Position numbers and translations under genes: made by a program. Positions 34,807-42,783 of a stretch of DNA of 64,000 nucleotides are shown one piece after another. A model generated the notes under the pieces. That model had not been told where the DNA came from. It saw only the letters and a list, made by a program, of their open reading frames with translations, and ran no database searches. This stretch comes from Ferrimonas sp. YFM. Lineage in GTDB: Bacteria; Pseudomonadota; Gammaproteobacteria; Enterobacterales; Shewanellaceae. Where the stretch lies: contig NZ_AP027368.1 in the NCBI RefSeq assembly GCF_030296015.1, forward strand, positions 1,426,001 to 1,490,000. Direction: 5' to 3'. Position 1 is the first letter of the stretch. Each line of letters opens with the position of its first letter.

Positions 34807-36318
34807 TCAGAGCTGATCCTCTATGGGCAGCCACTGTAGGAACCAGGCACCAAAACGTCGCCAGAAACCCGCATCGGGCTCACCCTCCAAGATGGCGCCG
34901 GTCTCCATGTCATGCCACCTGAGTTCCCCCTGCTCCAGTGACAGTTTGTAGGCGACCTGCCCCAATGCGTCTCCCAGCCCGTCCCTGACCGCACCGGCCA
35001 GCTCTTCGGAGTGAATGAACACCCCCATCTCGGTGTTGATCTGGGCAGAGCGGGGATCGAGGTTAAAGGAGCCGACAAACAGGATCTCGCCATCGAACAC
35101 CATGGTTTTGGCGTGCAGGCTGGCCTGGGAGGAGGCGTTCCAGGCGCCGGGTTCCAGCCCCGGCAGGCGCTTGGTTTCCCACAGTTCCACCCCGGCCTCC
35201 AGCATAGCCCGGCGATACCCTTTGTATCCCGAATGCACCGCAACCACATCGGTGGCGGCCAGGGAGTTGGTCAGCACCCTGACTCTAACCCCTTGTTTCA
35301 CCAGCTCTGCCAGACCCTCGACCCCGGCTTCGCCAGGGACGAAGTAGGGGGAGACCAGCAGCAGGTCGTGCTCGGTGGTGTCGAAGTAGTAGGCCAGGGC
35401 ATCCACCATCAGGGTAGGGGTCTGCTCCTGGACCGCGGCCTTTTCCGGCGCGTCGGCCACCACATGGATCTCGCCCCAGTAGAGAGGCAGGGTTTTATCG
35501 GTCAGGTGGCGCACCAGAGGCGTATCACGCAGGGAGTCGATGTAGGCCTGCTGCCGGGCCTGATCCCGCTCGATGACCTCGGCGAACTCCCGGGTGATCT
35601 GCTCTGTGGGTATGGCCTCCTGCTCCGGGATAAGATGCTCCACCCCGATGGCATAGCCGCTGTTCCAGTAGAGGTCGAACTGGGTGGCGGTTTCATTGAC
35701 CGCCGGCCCCAGCAGCATCACGTCGAAGTCGCCAAAACTGACCTGCTGGTTGGCGGCAAAATACTCGTCGCCGATGTTACGGCCACCGGTGACCGCCAGG
35801 GTGTGGTCCACCACCATGGACTTGTTGTGCATGCGTCGGTTGGTACGATCGAAACTGCCGAGCATCTCCGGCGAGCGCCAGCGTCTGTTGGTAAAGGGAT
35901 TAAACAGGCGAACCTGAATATTGGGGTGCTGGTTGAGGCGGGAGAGGGCGTCATCCTTGCCGCTCTGCATGTCGTCCAGAAGCAGCCTCACCCGGACGCC
36001 GCGCTCCGCCGCCTGCCACAGGCTCCAGAGCAGGGCGCGACCGGTATCGTCGCCTCGATATATGTAGGTCTGCAGGTCGATGCTGCTGACCGCCTGGCTG
36101 GCGGCCAGCACTCGAATGATCAGCGCTTCGCGGCCATCTGAGATGGGGTAGACACCGCTGAGACCGGACTGCTCATTCACCAGGGGGGCGAAGGCCTGAT
36201 GCAGGGGACTGTGGTCCGGCGCCGGCAGGCTGTGACTGGACTGCTGCTCCACCTGAGGCAGAGAGGTGGCACACCCGCCCAGGAGAAGGCAGAGGAGGAG
36301 CAACCGAAAATTGAGCAT
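34807..36318 (-). CDS. clsC: phospholipase D family lipoprotein, ClsC (YmdC)-like cardiolipin synthase
   Basis: Predicted to transfer phosphatidyl groups to make cardiolipin, ClsC using phosphatidylethanolamine as donor in E. coli. The 503-residue product has a lipoprotein signal (LLLGGC, Cys-16) and two HKD motifs: MHNKSMVVDHTLAVTGGRN and LHAKTMVFDGEILFVGSFN. Both are complete, so the enzyme should be active. E. coli ClsC is about 473 residues and depends on the neighbour YmdB, which is not present here, so the name is by similarity. It is convergent with the subtilase gene. A minus-strand terminator lies 63 bases before its start. Confidence 0.85.
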   Translation of the reverse strand: MLNFRLLLLCLLLGGCATSLPQVEQQSSHSLPAPDHSPLHQAFAPLVNEQSGLSGVYPISDGREALIIRVLAASQAVSSIDLQTYIYRGDDTGRALLWSLWQAAERGVRVRLLLDDMQSGKDDALSRLNQHPNIQVRLFNPFTNRRWRSPEMLGSFDRTNRRMHNKSMVVDHTLAVTGGRNIGDEYFAANQQVSFGDFDVMLLGPAVNETATQFDLYWNSGYAIGVEHLIPEQEAIPTEQITREFAEVIERDQARQQAYIDSLRDTPLVRHLTDKTLPLYWGEIHVVADAPEKAAVQEQTPTLMVDALAYYFDTTEHDLLLVSPYFVPGEAGVEGLAELVKQGVRVRVLTNSLAATDVVAVHSGYKGYRRAMLEAGVELWETKRLPGLEPGAWNASSQASLHAKTMVFDGEILFVGSFNLDPRSAQINTEMGVFIHSEELAGAVRDGLGDALGQVAYKLSLEQGELRWHDMETGAILEGEPDAGFWRRFGAWFLQWLPIEDQL

Positions 36319-36380
36319 GATGCAGGCCCCGGTTTGGAATGAACTTTAAGCCTAGCAATGGGTTAACCTGACTAACAAGC

Positions 36381-36404
36381 AAAAAAAAAACGGCCGGGAG
36401 GCCG
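36381..36404 (-). terminator. minus-strand terminator upstream of clsC, gene of origin unknown
   Basis: On the minus strand CGGCC-TCCC-GGCCG is followed by an uninterrupted run of ten T (A tract 36381-36390). It would stop transcription moving leftward toward clsC. The plus strand has no T tract after the stem. It must end a small RNA or act as an attenuator in the clsC leader. Confidence 0.8.
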
Positions 36405-36650
36405 CAAAGACGGGTTGTCGTGAACAACAGAACATCACCCCCTTGTACGGGGCGCTCTGGTCAAGGGATCACCCTTTCTCGCTTAATTTGGGGGTGACCC
36501 CTGTCTCGGCATGGTTTTTTTTGTGACGGGCGTTCAGCTTTGGTGGTGTCTTTGAAAGATTGAGGGGCGATCCCCGGTCTGTATCAGGGCCCACCTTTGC
36601 GTTTGCCGCTCCCCCTTCGACGCACCCTCCAGTCCATTGCGGCTTTTCTC
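36405..36650 (-). ncRNA. candidate leader or small RNA ending at the clsC-upstream terminator
   Basis: No coding frame in this stretch reaches the terminator at 36381-36404. On the minus strand TCACCCCC (about 36488-36495) can pair with GGGGGTGA (about 36435-36442), a GTTGT/ACAAC hairpin lies just before the terminator, and GGGTGATCCC adds a small stem. A TATAAA-like sequence at about 36651-36656 could be a -10 element, but I see no good -35. Limits and strand use are inferred from the terminator only. Confidence 0.35.
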
Positions 36651-36776
36651 TTTATACTCAAATTGTTCCAGCTTGCTTATTCATCAATTTGGGCTCAAAG
36701 TGGGAATTAATCCTCTGGTGAATTAATGCCCGGGGCCTAGACTGTCGTCATTCACAGATTATGGAGTGACCCACAG

Positions 36777-37727
36777 ATGAGAGCCTTGTTCTCCCTCTTC
36801 CTTTCTCTTCCCCTGCTCACCGCCTGCAGTGGTGACGGTGCCTCACAGGCACTGGGTACCCTGGAGCGGGATCGGGTGATCCTCACCGCCACCGCCAATC
36901 AGATTGTGCGCAGTACTCCCATCGCCGAAGGCAGTCCTGTCCGCCAGGGGGATGTCCTAGTGGTGCTGGACGACACTCAGCAGAAAGCGATCGTCGCCCG
37001 GGCTCGTGCAGAGGTGGCCAAGGCCAACGCCTACCTGCTCAGGCTGACCAATGGTGAGCGCCCCGAAGACATCGCCGCGGCCCAGGCCAATCTGCACCGG
37101 GTGGAGGCGACCCTGGTGGAGGCCCAGGCCAACTATCAGCGCGCCGTTACCCTGGTTGAGCGCAAGCTCGCCAGTCAGGCTGAGCTGGACAGTGCCCGGG
37201 CCAACCGGGATGCGGCCACCGCCGAGCGCGAGTCGGCCAGCGAGCAGCTGGCCAAGCTGACTCGCGGCAGCCGGGTGGAGGACATCACCCAGGCTCAGGC
37301 TTCCCTGGAAGCGGCCCAGGCGGAGCAGGCACTGCAGGAGCAGATCCTCAGTGATCTGACCGTAGTGGCCACCCGGGACGGCATCCTGGACAGCCTGCCC
37401 TATAACGTAGGTGAGCGGGTGCCCATGAGTGGCATCGTCGCCGCCATTCAGGCGGAGATGGCCCCCTTTGCCCGGGTCTATGTGCCAGAGCCCTACCGGG
37501 TGGCCATGGAACCGGGGATGACCCTGACCGTGCATGTGGACGGGGTGCAGTCCAGCTTCGAAGGCAAGCTGCGCTGGATCGCCACTGAACCCTCCTTTAC
37601 CCCCTACTATGCCCTGAATGAGCAGGACAGGGCCCGGCTGGTCTACCTGGCGGAAGTGCTGCTGCCGGAGTCCGCCATCAAGCTGCCCTCCGGGGTGCCC
37701 GCCCAGGTGGAGATGCCCCATGAGTGA
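36777..37727 (+). CDS. HlyD family periplasmic adaptor lipoprotein, YbhG-like
   Basis: Adaptor that links an inner-membrane ABC exporter to an outer-membrane channel. It is 316 residues with a lipoprotein-like signal (LPLLTAC, Cys-17). A lipoyl half (ERDRVILTATANQIV to VRQGDVLVVLDD) is followed by a coiled coil hairpin (about 75-180, heptads rich in Ala, Glu and Gln) and beta-barrel segments. It starts a three-gene operon; its last eight bases overlap the ATPase gene. The layout matches ybhG-ybhF-ybhS of enterobacteria. GAGTGACCCACAG precedes the start. The substrate is unknown; the E. coli relatives affect resistance to some antibiotics. Confidence 0.88.
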   Translation: MRALFSLFLSLPLLTACSGDGASQALGTLERDRVILTATANQIVRSTPIAEGSPVRQGDVLVVLDDTQQKAIVARARAEVAKANAYLLRLTNGERPEDIAAAQANLHRVEATLVEAQANYQRAVTLVERKLASQAELDSARANRDAATAERESASEQLAKLTRGSRVEDITQAQASLEAAQAEQALQEQILSDLTVVATRDGILDSLPYNVGERVPMSGIVAAIQAEMAPFARVYVPEPYRVAMEPGMTLTVHVDGVQSSFEGKLRWIATEPSFTPYYALNEQDRARLVYLAEVLLPESAIKLPSGVPAQVEMPHE

Positions 37728-38646
37728 CTTCGCCATTGAAGCCAGCGGCCTGGTGAGGCGGTTCGGTGACTTTAAGGCGGTGGATGGACTCAACCTCAAG
37801 GTGCCCAAGGGCAGCATCTACGGCTTTTTGGGGCCGAACGGCTGTGGCAAGTCCACCACCATCCGTATGTTGACTGGCCTGTTGCAACCCAGTGAGGGCA
37901 GCGTCTCCGTCCTTGGCCTGGAGATCCCCCGCCAGGCGGAGGAGCTGCGTCTGCGCATCGGCTACATGACGCAGAAGTTCTCTCTCTACGACGACCTGAC
38001 GGTGAAGGAGAACCTGGAGTTCATCGGTCAGATCTATGGCATGGGGCGGGCCGAACTCCATCAACGCATAGAGGAGCAACTGACAACCTATGGCCTGACC
38101 CGACTGATCAACCAGAGGGCCGGTGGCATGAGCGGCGGCCAGAAACAGCGGTTGGGACTGGCGGCGGCCACCATGCATAAGCCGGATCTGCTGTTCCTGG
38201 ATGAACCCACCTCGGCGGTGGATCCGGAGAACCGCCGGGAATTCTGGGAGCAACTGTTTGATCTCTCCGACGCCGGCACCACCATACTGGTGACCACCCA
38301 TTACATGGATGAAGCGGAGCGCTGCCATGCTCTGGCAATCATGGAAGCGGGCGTGGTGCGCGCCGACGGTGCCCCGGAAACCCTGATGCAGGAGATGGGG
38401 GTGAGTGTGGTGGAGGTGGAAGCGCCGGAACTGCGCCGGCTCAAGGAGAAACTGCTGCCTCTGGATGAGATCCGCTCCGCGGCCCAGCTGGGCATTCGCC
38501 TGAGGGTACTGGTGGACCGCTCTGTCTCAGAGCCCATAGGCTGGTTGCGCCAGCAGTTTCCTGAATTGGCCGCAGCCGAGCTGACTCTGGCCCGGCCCAG
38601 TCTGGAAGATGTGTTTGTCACCTGCACCGGGGAGGGACGCCAGTGA
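37720..38646 (+). CDS. ABC exporter ATPase subunit, YbhF-like (single domain)
   Basis: A 308-residue ATP-binding protein with Walker A GPNGCGKST, Q-loop YMTQKFSLYDDLTV, signature MSGGQKQR, Walker B LLFLDEPTSAVD and switch His in TTHYMDEAE. A C-terminal DUF4162-like tail of about 85 residues follows. E. coli YbhF has two fused nucleotide-binding domains; this one has a single domain and must work as a homodimer. The start at 37720 lies inside the end of the adaptor gene. The stop overlaps the permease start (GTGA), indicating tight translational coupling. Confidence 0.92.
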   Translation: MSDFAIEASGLVRRFGDFKAVDGLNLKVPKGSIYGFLGPNGCGKSTTIRMLTGLLQPSEGSVSVLGLEIPRQAEELRLRIGYMTQKFSLYDDLTVKENLEFIGQIYGMGRAELHQRIEEQLTTYGLTRLINQRAGGMSGGQKQRLGLAAATMHKPDLLFLDEPTSAVDPENRREFWEQLFDLSDAGTTILVTTHYMDEAERCHALAIMEAGVVRADGAPETLMQEMGVSVVEVEAPELRRLKEKLLPLDEIRSAAQLGIRLRVLVDRSVSEPIGWLRQQFPELAAAELTLARPSLEDVFVTCTGEGRQ

Positions 38647-39737
38647 ACAGTGTTAATCGCATTCTGGCCATCGTCTTCAAGGAGCTGCGTCAACTCTCCC
38701 GTGACCGCATCACCTTCGGCATGGTGGTGATGATCCCCCTGATTCAGCTACTGCTGTTTGGCTTTGCCATCAATACCGATGTGCGCAATATCCCTGTGGC
38801 CGTAGTGGATCAGAGCCAGGCGACCCTGGGACGGGTGGTGACCGAGTTGGTGAAGGCCACCCAGGTGGTTCAGGTCACCGAGAAGCTGGCCACCGTGGTG
38901 GAAGCGGAGCAGGCGATCGCCGCCGGCCGGGTACGGGCCGCCCTGGTGCTGCCCTATGATCTGACTCAGAGGGCCGCTCAGGGGCGCACCCTGGGTCAAT
39001 GGCTGGTGGACGGATCCGATACCATGATCAGCTCGGCGTTGCTGCAGCTGCAGACCATGCCGCTCAGCGATCTCATCATCTCCAAGCCCAAGGAGCCCAA
39101 CACCTTCGAGGTGGCCCTGTTCTACAACCCGTCGCGGCGTTCGGCGGTGAACATTGTCCCCGGGCTGTTGGGGGTGATCCTGACCATGACCATGATCCTC
39201 TTTACCTCTGCGGCCATTGTCCGCGAGCGGGAGCGGGGCAATCTGGAGCTGCTGATCACCACCCCGGTGCACTCCCTGGAGCTGATGGTGGCCAAGATCA
39301 TCCCCTACATCTTCATCGGTCTGCTGCAGGTGGCGATCATCCTGGGGCTGGGGGTGTCGGTGTTTGGGGTGCCCATCAACGGTGAGCTGTCCCAGCTGCT
39401 GTTTGCCACCCTGCTGTTCATCTCCGCCAGTCTGACCCTGGGGCTGGTGATCTCCACCATCGCCACCACCCAGTTGCAGGCGATGCAGATGACGGTGTTT
39501 GTGCTCTTGCCCTCCATCTTGCTGTCGGGCTTCATGTTCCCCTATGAGGCGATGCCCAACGCGGCCCAGTGGATCGCCGAGGTGCTGCCGGCGACCCACT
39601 TTATGCGGCTGATTCGCGGGGTGGTGCTGCGGGGATCGGATCTGGGCGCCATGTGGCCGGATTCCCTGTGGCTGGCGGGCTTTACCGTGCTGGGATTGAT
39701 GGTGGCATCACTGAGGTTCAAGAAGAGCCTTGACTGA
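38643..39737 (+). CDS. ABC-2 type permease, YbhS/YbhR-like
   Basis: Inner-membrane permease of 364 residues. One N-terminal membrane helix (about 25-45) is followed by a periplasmic domain (about 46-175) and five further helices ending near residue 360, the usual ABC-2 layout. The E. coli system has two different permeases, YbhS and YbhR; only one gene is present here, so the transporter probably uses a homodimer. The GTG start at 38643 overlaps the ATPase stop by four bases. A GC-rich hairpin (39754-39774) follows without a clear T run. Confidence 0.9.
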   Translation: MNSVNRILAIVFKELRQLSRDRITFGMVVMIPLIQLLLFGFAINTDVRNIPVAVVDQSQATLGRVVTELVKATQVVQVTEKLATVVEAEQAIAAGRVRAALVLPYDLTQRAAQGRTLGQWLVDGSDTMISSALLQLQTMPLSDLIISKPKEPNTFEVALFYNPSRRSAVNIVPGLLGVILTMTMILFTSAAIVRERERGNLELLITTPVHSLELMVAKIIPYIFIGLLQVAIILGLGVSVFGVPINGELSQLLFATLLFISASLTLGLVISTIATTQLQAMQMTVFVLLPSILLSGFMFPYEAMPNAAQWIAEVLPATHFMRLIRGVVLRGSDLGAMWPDSLWLAGFTVLGLMVASLRFKKSLD

Positions 39738-39771
39738 GTTGTCCTTAAACCCAGGCCCCGCATTGCGGGGC

Positions 39772-40491
39772 CTAGGCTTCGCTCATCCCTTCGGTGATGC
39801 AGCGGCACCAGGGCAAGGCCACCTCGTCTAGGGATTTAGGCGTGGGGATCCGGTCGAAGGGGATGCCCAGGGGGTTGGCCAGCAGACGGCAGGCCAGCAT
39901 CCAGTGCTGAACCCTGGCGTCATTGAGGTCGGTGTCATAGACGTCCATCAGCAGGGGGGCCAGGGTGGCGGGGGCATCGCTGAACATGCAGATCAGCCAT
40001 TTCATCTCCTTGACGTGCATCCCCTGAAGGTAGCCCTGCGCCTGCACCGCCCTAAGCTCAGAATCCATCAGGTGCTCTATGTCTGCAGGTGCGTCCTGGA
40101 AGTAGTTGAACAGCATCTCGTTGTCCCGTACCGCATCCACCATCAGCCGCATGGGACGAGGATCCTGGAGCTGGGTCGCCAGGAAGCGCGAGATCAGATA
40201 AAAGTAGCGCTCGTTGGCGGGCACTTTGGGGTCCAGTTCGGCCAGGATGGTCTTGACCTGCATGGTGACGTCTTCCAGCACCAGATCGCAGATCTGCTCC
40301 CAGATCTGCTGCTTGCTGCCGAAGTGGTGGCGGATCAGGCCATGGGAGACGCCAGCCTTGTCGGCAAGCTCCCGCACCGACACCCGATCAAACCCCTTGT
40401 CCACAAAGAGCTCAGCGGCCGCACATAGGATCGCCTTTCGGGTCTGCTGTGCCGAGGTCGCACTCTGTCTTCCGGATCGTTTTGCTGTCAT
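39772..40491 (-). CDS. TetR family regulator of efflux genes, CecR-like
   Basis: A 239-residue regulator. The helix-turn-helix at about 15-65 reads TRKAILCAAAELFVDKGFDRVSVRELADKAGVSHGLIRHHFGSK (split: the recognition helix is VSHGLIRHHF). The C-terminal domain is of the type seen in YbiH/CecR, which controls ybhGFSR and rhlE in E. coli. It is convergent with the ABC exporter genes and divergent from an RND operon, so it may regulate either or both. GAGGACC precedes the ATG at 40491. Two dyads lie in the divergent space. Confidence 0.88.
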   Translation of the reverse strand: MTAKRSGRQSATSAQQTRKAILCAAAELFVDKGFDRVSVRELADKAGVSHGLIRHHFGSKQQIWEQICDLVLEDVTMQVKTILAELDPKVPANERYFYLISRFLATQLQDPRPMRLMVDAVRDNEMLFNYFQDAPADIEHLMDSELRAVQAQGYLQGMHVKEMKWLICMFSDAPATLAPLLMDVYDTDLNDARVQHWMLACRLLANPLGIPFDRIPTPKSLDEVALPWCRCITEGMSEA

Positions 40492-40545
40492 TGGTCCTCA
40501 CTCATTAACCACGCCTAAATGCGCAAGTTAGCGCGACTTTATTTG

Positions 40546-40585
40546 CTACACAAGCGTATAGCAAGCTTGCTATCCGCCCGTGTAG
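40546..40585. promoter_or_regulatory. large dyad, candidate TetR operator 1
   Basis: ATAGCAAG|CTTGCTAT (40558-40573) is a perfect 16-base palindrome. The outer arms CTACAC (40546-40551) and GTGTAG (40580-40585) are symmetric about the same centre, so the whole 40 bases form one interrupted dyad. It lies between the TetR gene and the first adaptor gene. Confidence 0.6.
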
Positions 40586-40593
40586 TATATAGG

Positions 40594-40609
40594 CTATACG
40601 CTCGTATAG
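40594..40609. promoter_or_regulatory. dyad, candidate TetR operator 2
   Basis: CTATACG-CT-CGTATAG is an inverted repeat with seven-base arms, 36 bases from the centre of the first dyad. The half CGTATAG recurs at 40555-40561. Size and place fit a TetR site that overlaps the RND promoter. Confidence 0.55.
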
Positions 40610-40644
40610 TAAATCCACTCTTATCAGCGTATGTGTGGTTCACC

Positions 40645-41712
40645 ATGTTAAATACTGCAGTTACTTCGACACTTCTCTCTCGCTCGAAGCAAATCCTGTT
40701 GATGATCATTGTAATGGCATGGAGTGCCGTTGCCCAATCCCAGACGGAGCTGGAGTCGGCACAGCCGGTGAAGGCGATGGTTGTGGGCAATCAACATCAA
40801 GTCACTCCCTTCGCGGCGGAGGTGTCCGCCACCCAGCACGCCGCCATGGCGTTCCGCATCTCCGGGGAGCTGCGCGGTCTCTATGTACGCATGGGCCAGT
40901 TCGTTCGCCAGGGCCAGTTGCTGGCGGAGCTGGACCCCACCGACTACGAACTGGCGGTTCAGGCCAGACAGGCGGAGCTGGACCTGGCGGCGATCCGCTC
41001 GGAGCGCGATGCCAAGCTGTTTGAGCGCAAGCTGATCAGCGAGGACCAGTTTGATCGCTCCAAGACCGACCTTCAGGTGGCCAGGGCCCGTCTGGCCCAG
41101 GCTCAGACCGATCTTAACGACACCCGCTTGCGTGCTCCCTTCGATGGTTATGTGGCCCTGACCCATGCCCGTGCCGGTGAGGTGCTGGCCGCCAATCAGA
41201 TGATGATGCAGCTGGAAAACAACGATCAGGTGGACATCAGTTTCAACCTGCCGGTGCAGTATGGTGCAGAGATGCTGGACGCGGGCACCCTGGCGGCCGC
41301 CGTCAGTTTCACCGGCCGCCCCGGCCGCTACCTGGGCGCCAAGGTGAAGGAGTTCGCTTCTCAGCCCGACCCGGACACCAACAGCTACCGGGTGACCCTG
41401 TCGCTTCCCCGTCCTCCCAAGGTCAATGCCCTGACCGGCATGAACGCCTGGGTAGAGCTGAGCACCCTCAACCAGAAGATGCAGCCGATCTCCCTGCCCA
41501 AGGGGGCCGTGGTCAAGTACCAGGGAGACAACCCCGTGGTATGGCGCATCGAGCCCGAGACTCACACCTTGAGTGAAGTGGAGGTGGAACTGGATGAACA
41601 GGGGCAGGTGGTGTCCGGCCTCAATCGGGGCGATCGCATTGTGGCTGCCGGTGCCAGTCGCTTGATGCAGGGCCAGAAGGTGCGTGTCTGGGAGCGGGAG
41701 CGAGGAATCTAA
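40645..41712 (+). CDS. RND efflux periplasmic adaptor (first of two)
   Basis: A 355-residue membrane fusion protein. The open frame runs from 40519, but that part crosses the operators; the ATG at 40645 gives a signal peptide or anchor helix with cleavage near AVAQS. Lipoyl domain (FRISGELRGLYVRMGQFVRQGQLLAELDPTDYEL), a short coiled coil hairpin (about 95-150), the second lipoyl half (RAPFDGYVAL) and beta-barrel domains follow in RND order. The stop lies one base before the second adaptor gene. Two adaptors with one pump recall TriABC of Pseudomonas. Confidence 0.87.
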   Translation: MLNTAVTSTLLSRSKQILLMIIVMAWSAVAQSQTELESAQPVKAMVVGNQHQVTPFAAEVSATQHAAMAFRISGELRGLYVRMGQFVRQGQLLAELDPTDYELAVQARQAELDLAAIRSERDAKLFERKLISEDQFDRSKTDLQVARARLAQAQTDLNDTRLRAPFDGYVALTHARAGEVLAANQMMMQLENNDQVDISFNLPVQYGAEMLDAGTLAAAVSFTGRPGRYLGAKVKEFASQPDPDTNSYRVTLSLPRPPKVNALTGMNAWVELSTLNQKMQPISLPKGAVVKYQGDNPVVWRIEPETHTLSEVEVELDEQGQVVSGLNRGDRIVAAGASRLMQGQKVRVWERERGI

Positions 41713-41713
41713 G

Positions 41714-42775
41714 ATGATGAGTTTTAAGAAATTGGCGCTGACCTCTGCGCTGCTGGCCCTGATCTCCGGCTGTTCTCAGGACAGCAAGATCGAACCCGCG
41801 GCCATGCAGAGGGTGGAAACCCAGTTGCTCAGCGCACCTGAGCAGGTGTCTGCGCGCCTGTTCAACGGTCAGGTGTCGGTGGCGGAGATGACCCGCATGG
41901 CATTTCGCATCGAGGGCAAGCTGGAGAGCCTCAATGTCCTGCCGGGACAAGAGGTGAAAAAGGGCCAGATCCTGGCCAGGCTGGATGACGACATTCCCCA
42001 GCAGCAGTGGCAGGACGCCAAGGCGCAAAAGGAGCTGTTGCAACGCCAGTGGCAGCGCTCATCGGTGCTGCTGGATAAGGGGCTGGTGGCCCAGGCCGAG
42101 TTTGATGAGCTGACCGCTCAGCTCAGATTGGCCAGGGTCAACCTCAAATCCGCCGAGGCGATGCTCACCTACACCGAGCTGCGTGCGCCTTTTGATGGGG
42201 TGGTGGACGCCTTGGAGAAGCAGGCCTATGAGACCGCCTCCCCCGGTGAAACCGTGATGACCCTGTATCGCAGTGACCGCACCGATGTGGAGATGGACAT
42301 TCCGGATACCCTGCTCAGCCACGCGGTGAACTTCATCCCCAATCCAGATTATCAACCCAAGGTGTCTGTGCTGGGCAAAGAGGGTGAGCTGGAGATGACC
42401 TACCTGGAGCACTCCCTGAAGCTGGATGAGCAGCGGGGCAGCTACGTCGCCCGACTGGCGGCCTTCGGGTCAGACCTGGGGCTGTTGCCTGGCCAGGCGG
42501 TGGAGGTGCATCTGGACCTGCGTCAGGCCGGACTGCCCGCCACCAGCGGCTATCGATTGCCCATTACTGCCTTGCAGGCCAGAGGCAGCGAGCCCGGTTT
42601 CCAGGTGTGGGTGCTCCAGGGAGAGAGTGTTCAGCCCGTGCCTGTCGAGGTGGTGCAGATGGGGCAGGAGGGCGCCCTGGTTGTGGGTGGTATCTCCAGC
42701 GGTGACCGGGTGGTCACCACCGGATTGTCTCGACTGAGACCGAGTAAGCGCGTGGTAGTGGTCGAGAAGGACTGA
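41714..42775 (+). CDS. RND efflux periplasmic adaptor lipoprotein (second of two)
   Basis: A 353-residue adaptor with a lipoprotein signal (LLALISGC). The lipoyl domain begins MAFRIEGKLESLNVLPGQEVKKGQILARLD, separated from its second half (TELRAPFDGVVDALEKQA) by a coiled coil of the usual length (about 90-145). It starts with tandem ATG codons at 41714/41717, just after the first adaptor stop, and ends eight bases before the pump gene. It differs clearly from the first adaptor, so the two probably form a mixed hexamer of alternating subunits; that is inference from TriAB-like systems. Confidence 0.88.
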   Translation: MMSFKKLALTSALLALISGCSQDSKIEPAAMQRVETQLLSAPEQVSARLFNGQVSVAEMTRMAFRIEGKLESLNVLPGQEVKKGQILARLDDDIPQQQWQDAKAQKELLQRQWQRSSVLLDKGLVAQAEFDELTAQLRLARVNLKSAEAMLTYTELRAPFDGVVDALEKQAYETASPGETVMTLYRSDRTDVEMDIPDTLLSHAVNFIPNPDYQPKVSVLGKEGELEMTYLEHSLKLDEQRGSYVARLAAFGSDLGLLPGQAVEVHLDLRQAGLPATSGYRLPITALQARGSEPGFQVWVLQGESVQPVPVEVVQMGQEGALVVGGISSGDRVVTTGLSRLRPSKRVVVVEKD

Positions 42776-42783
42776 AACAGATA

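Noticed and set aside
34807-36404. Toxin or nuclease role for the phospholipase D family protein
   Set aside because: Two HKD motifs, a lipoprotein signal and length match cardiolipin synthase C better than single-HKD nucleases or secreted toxins.
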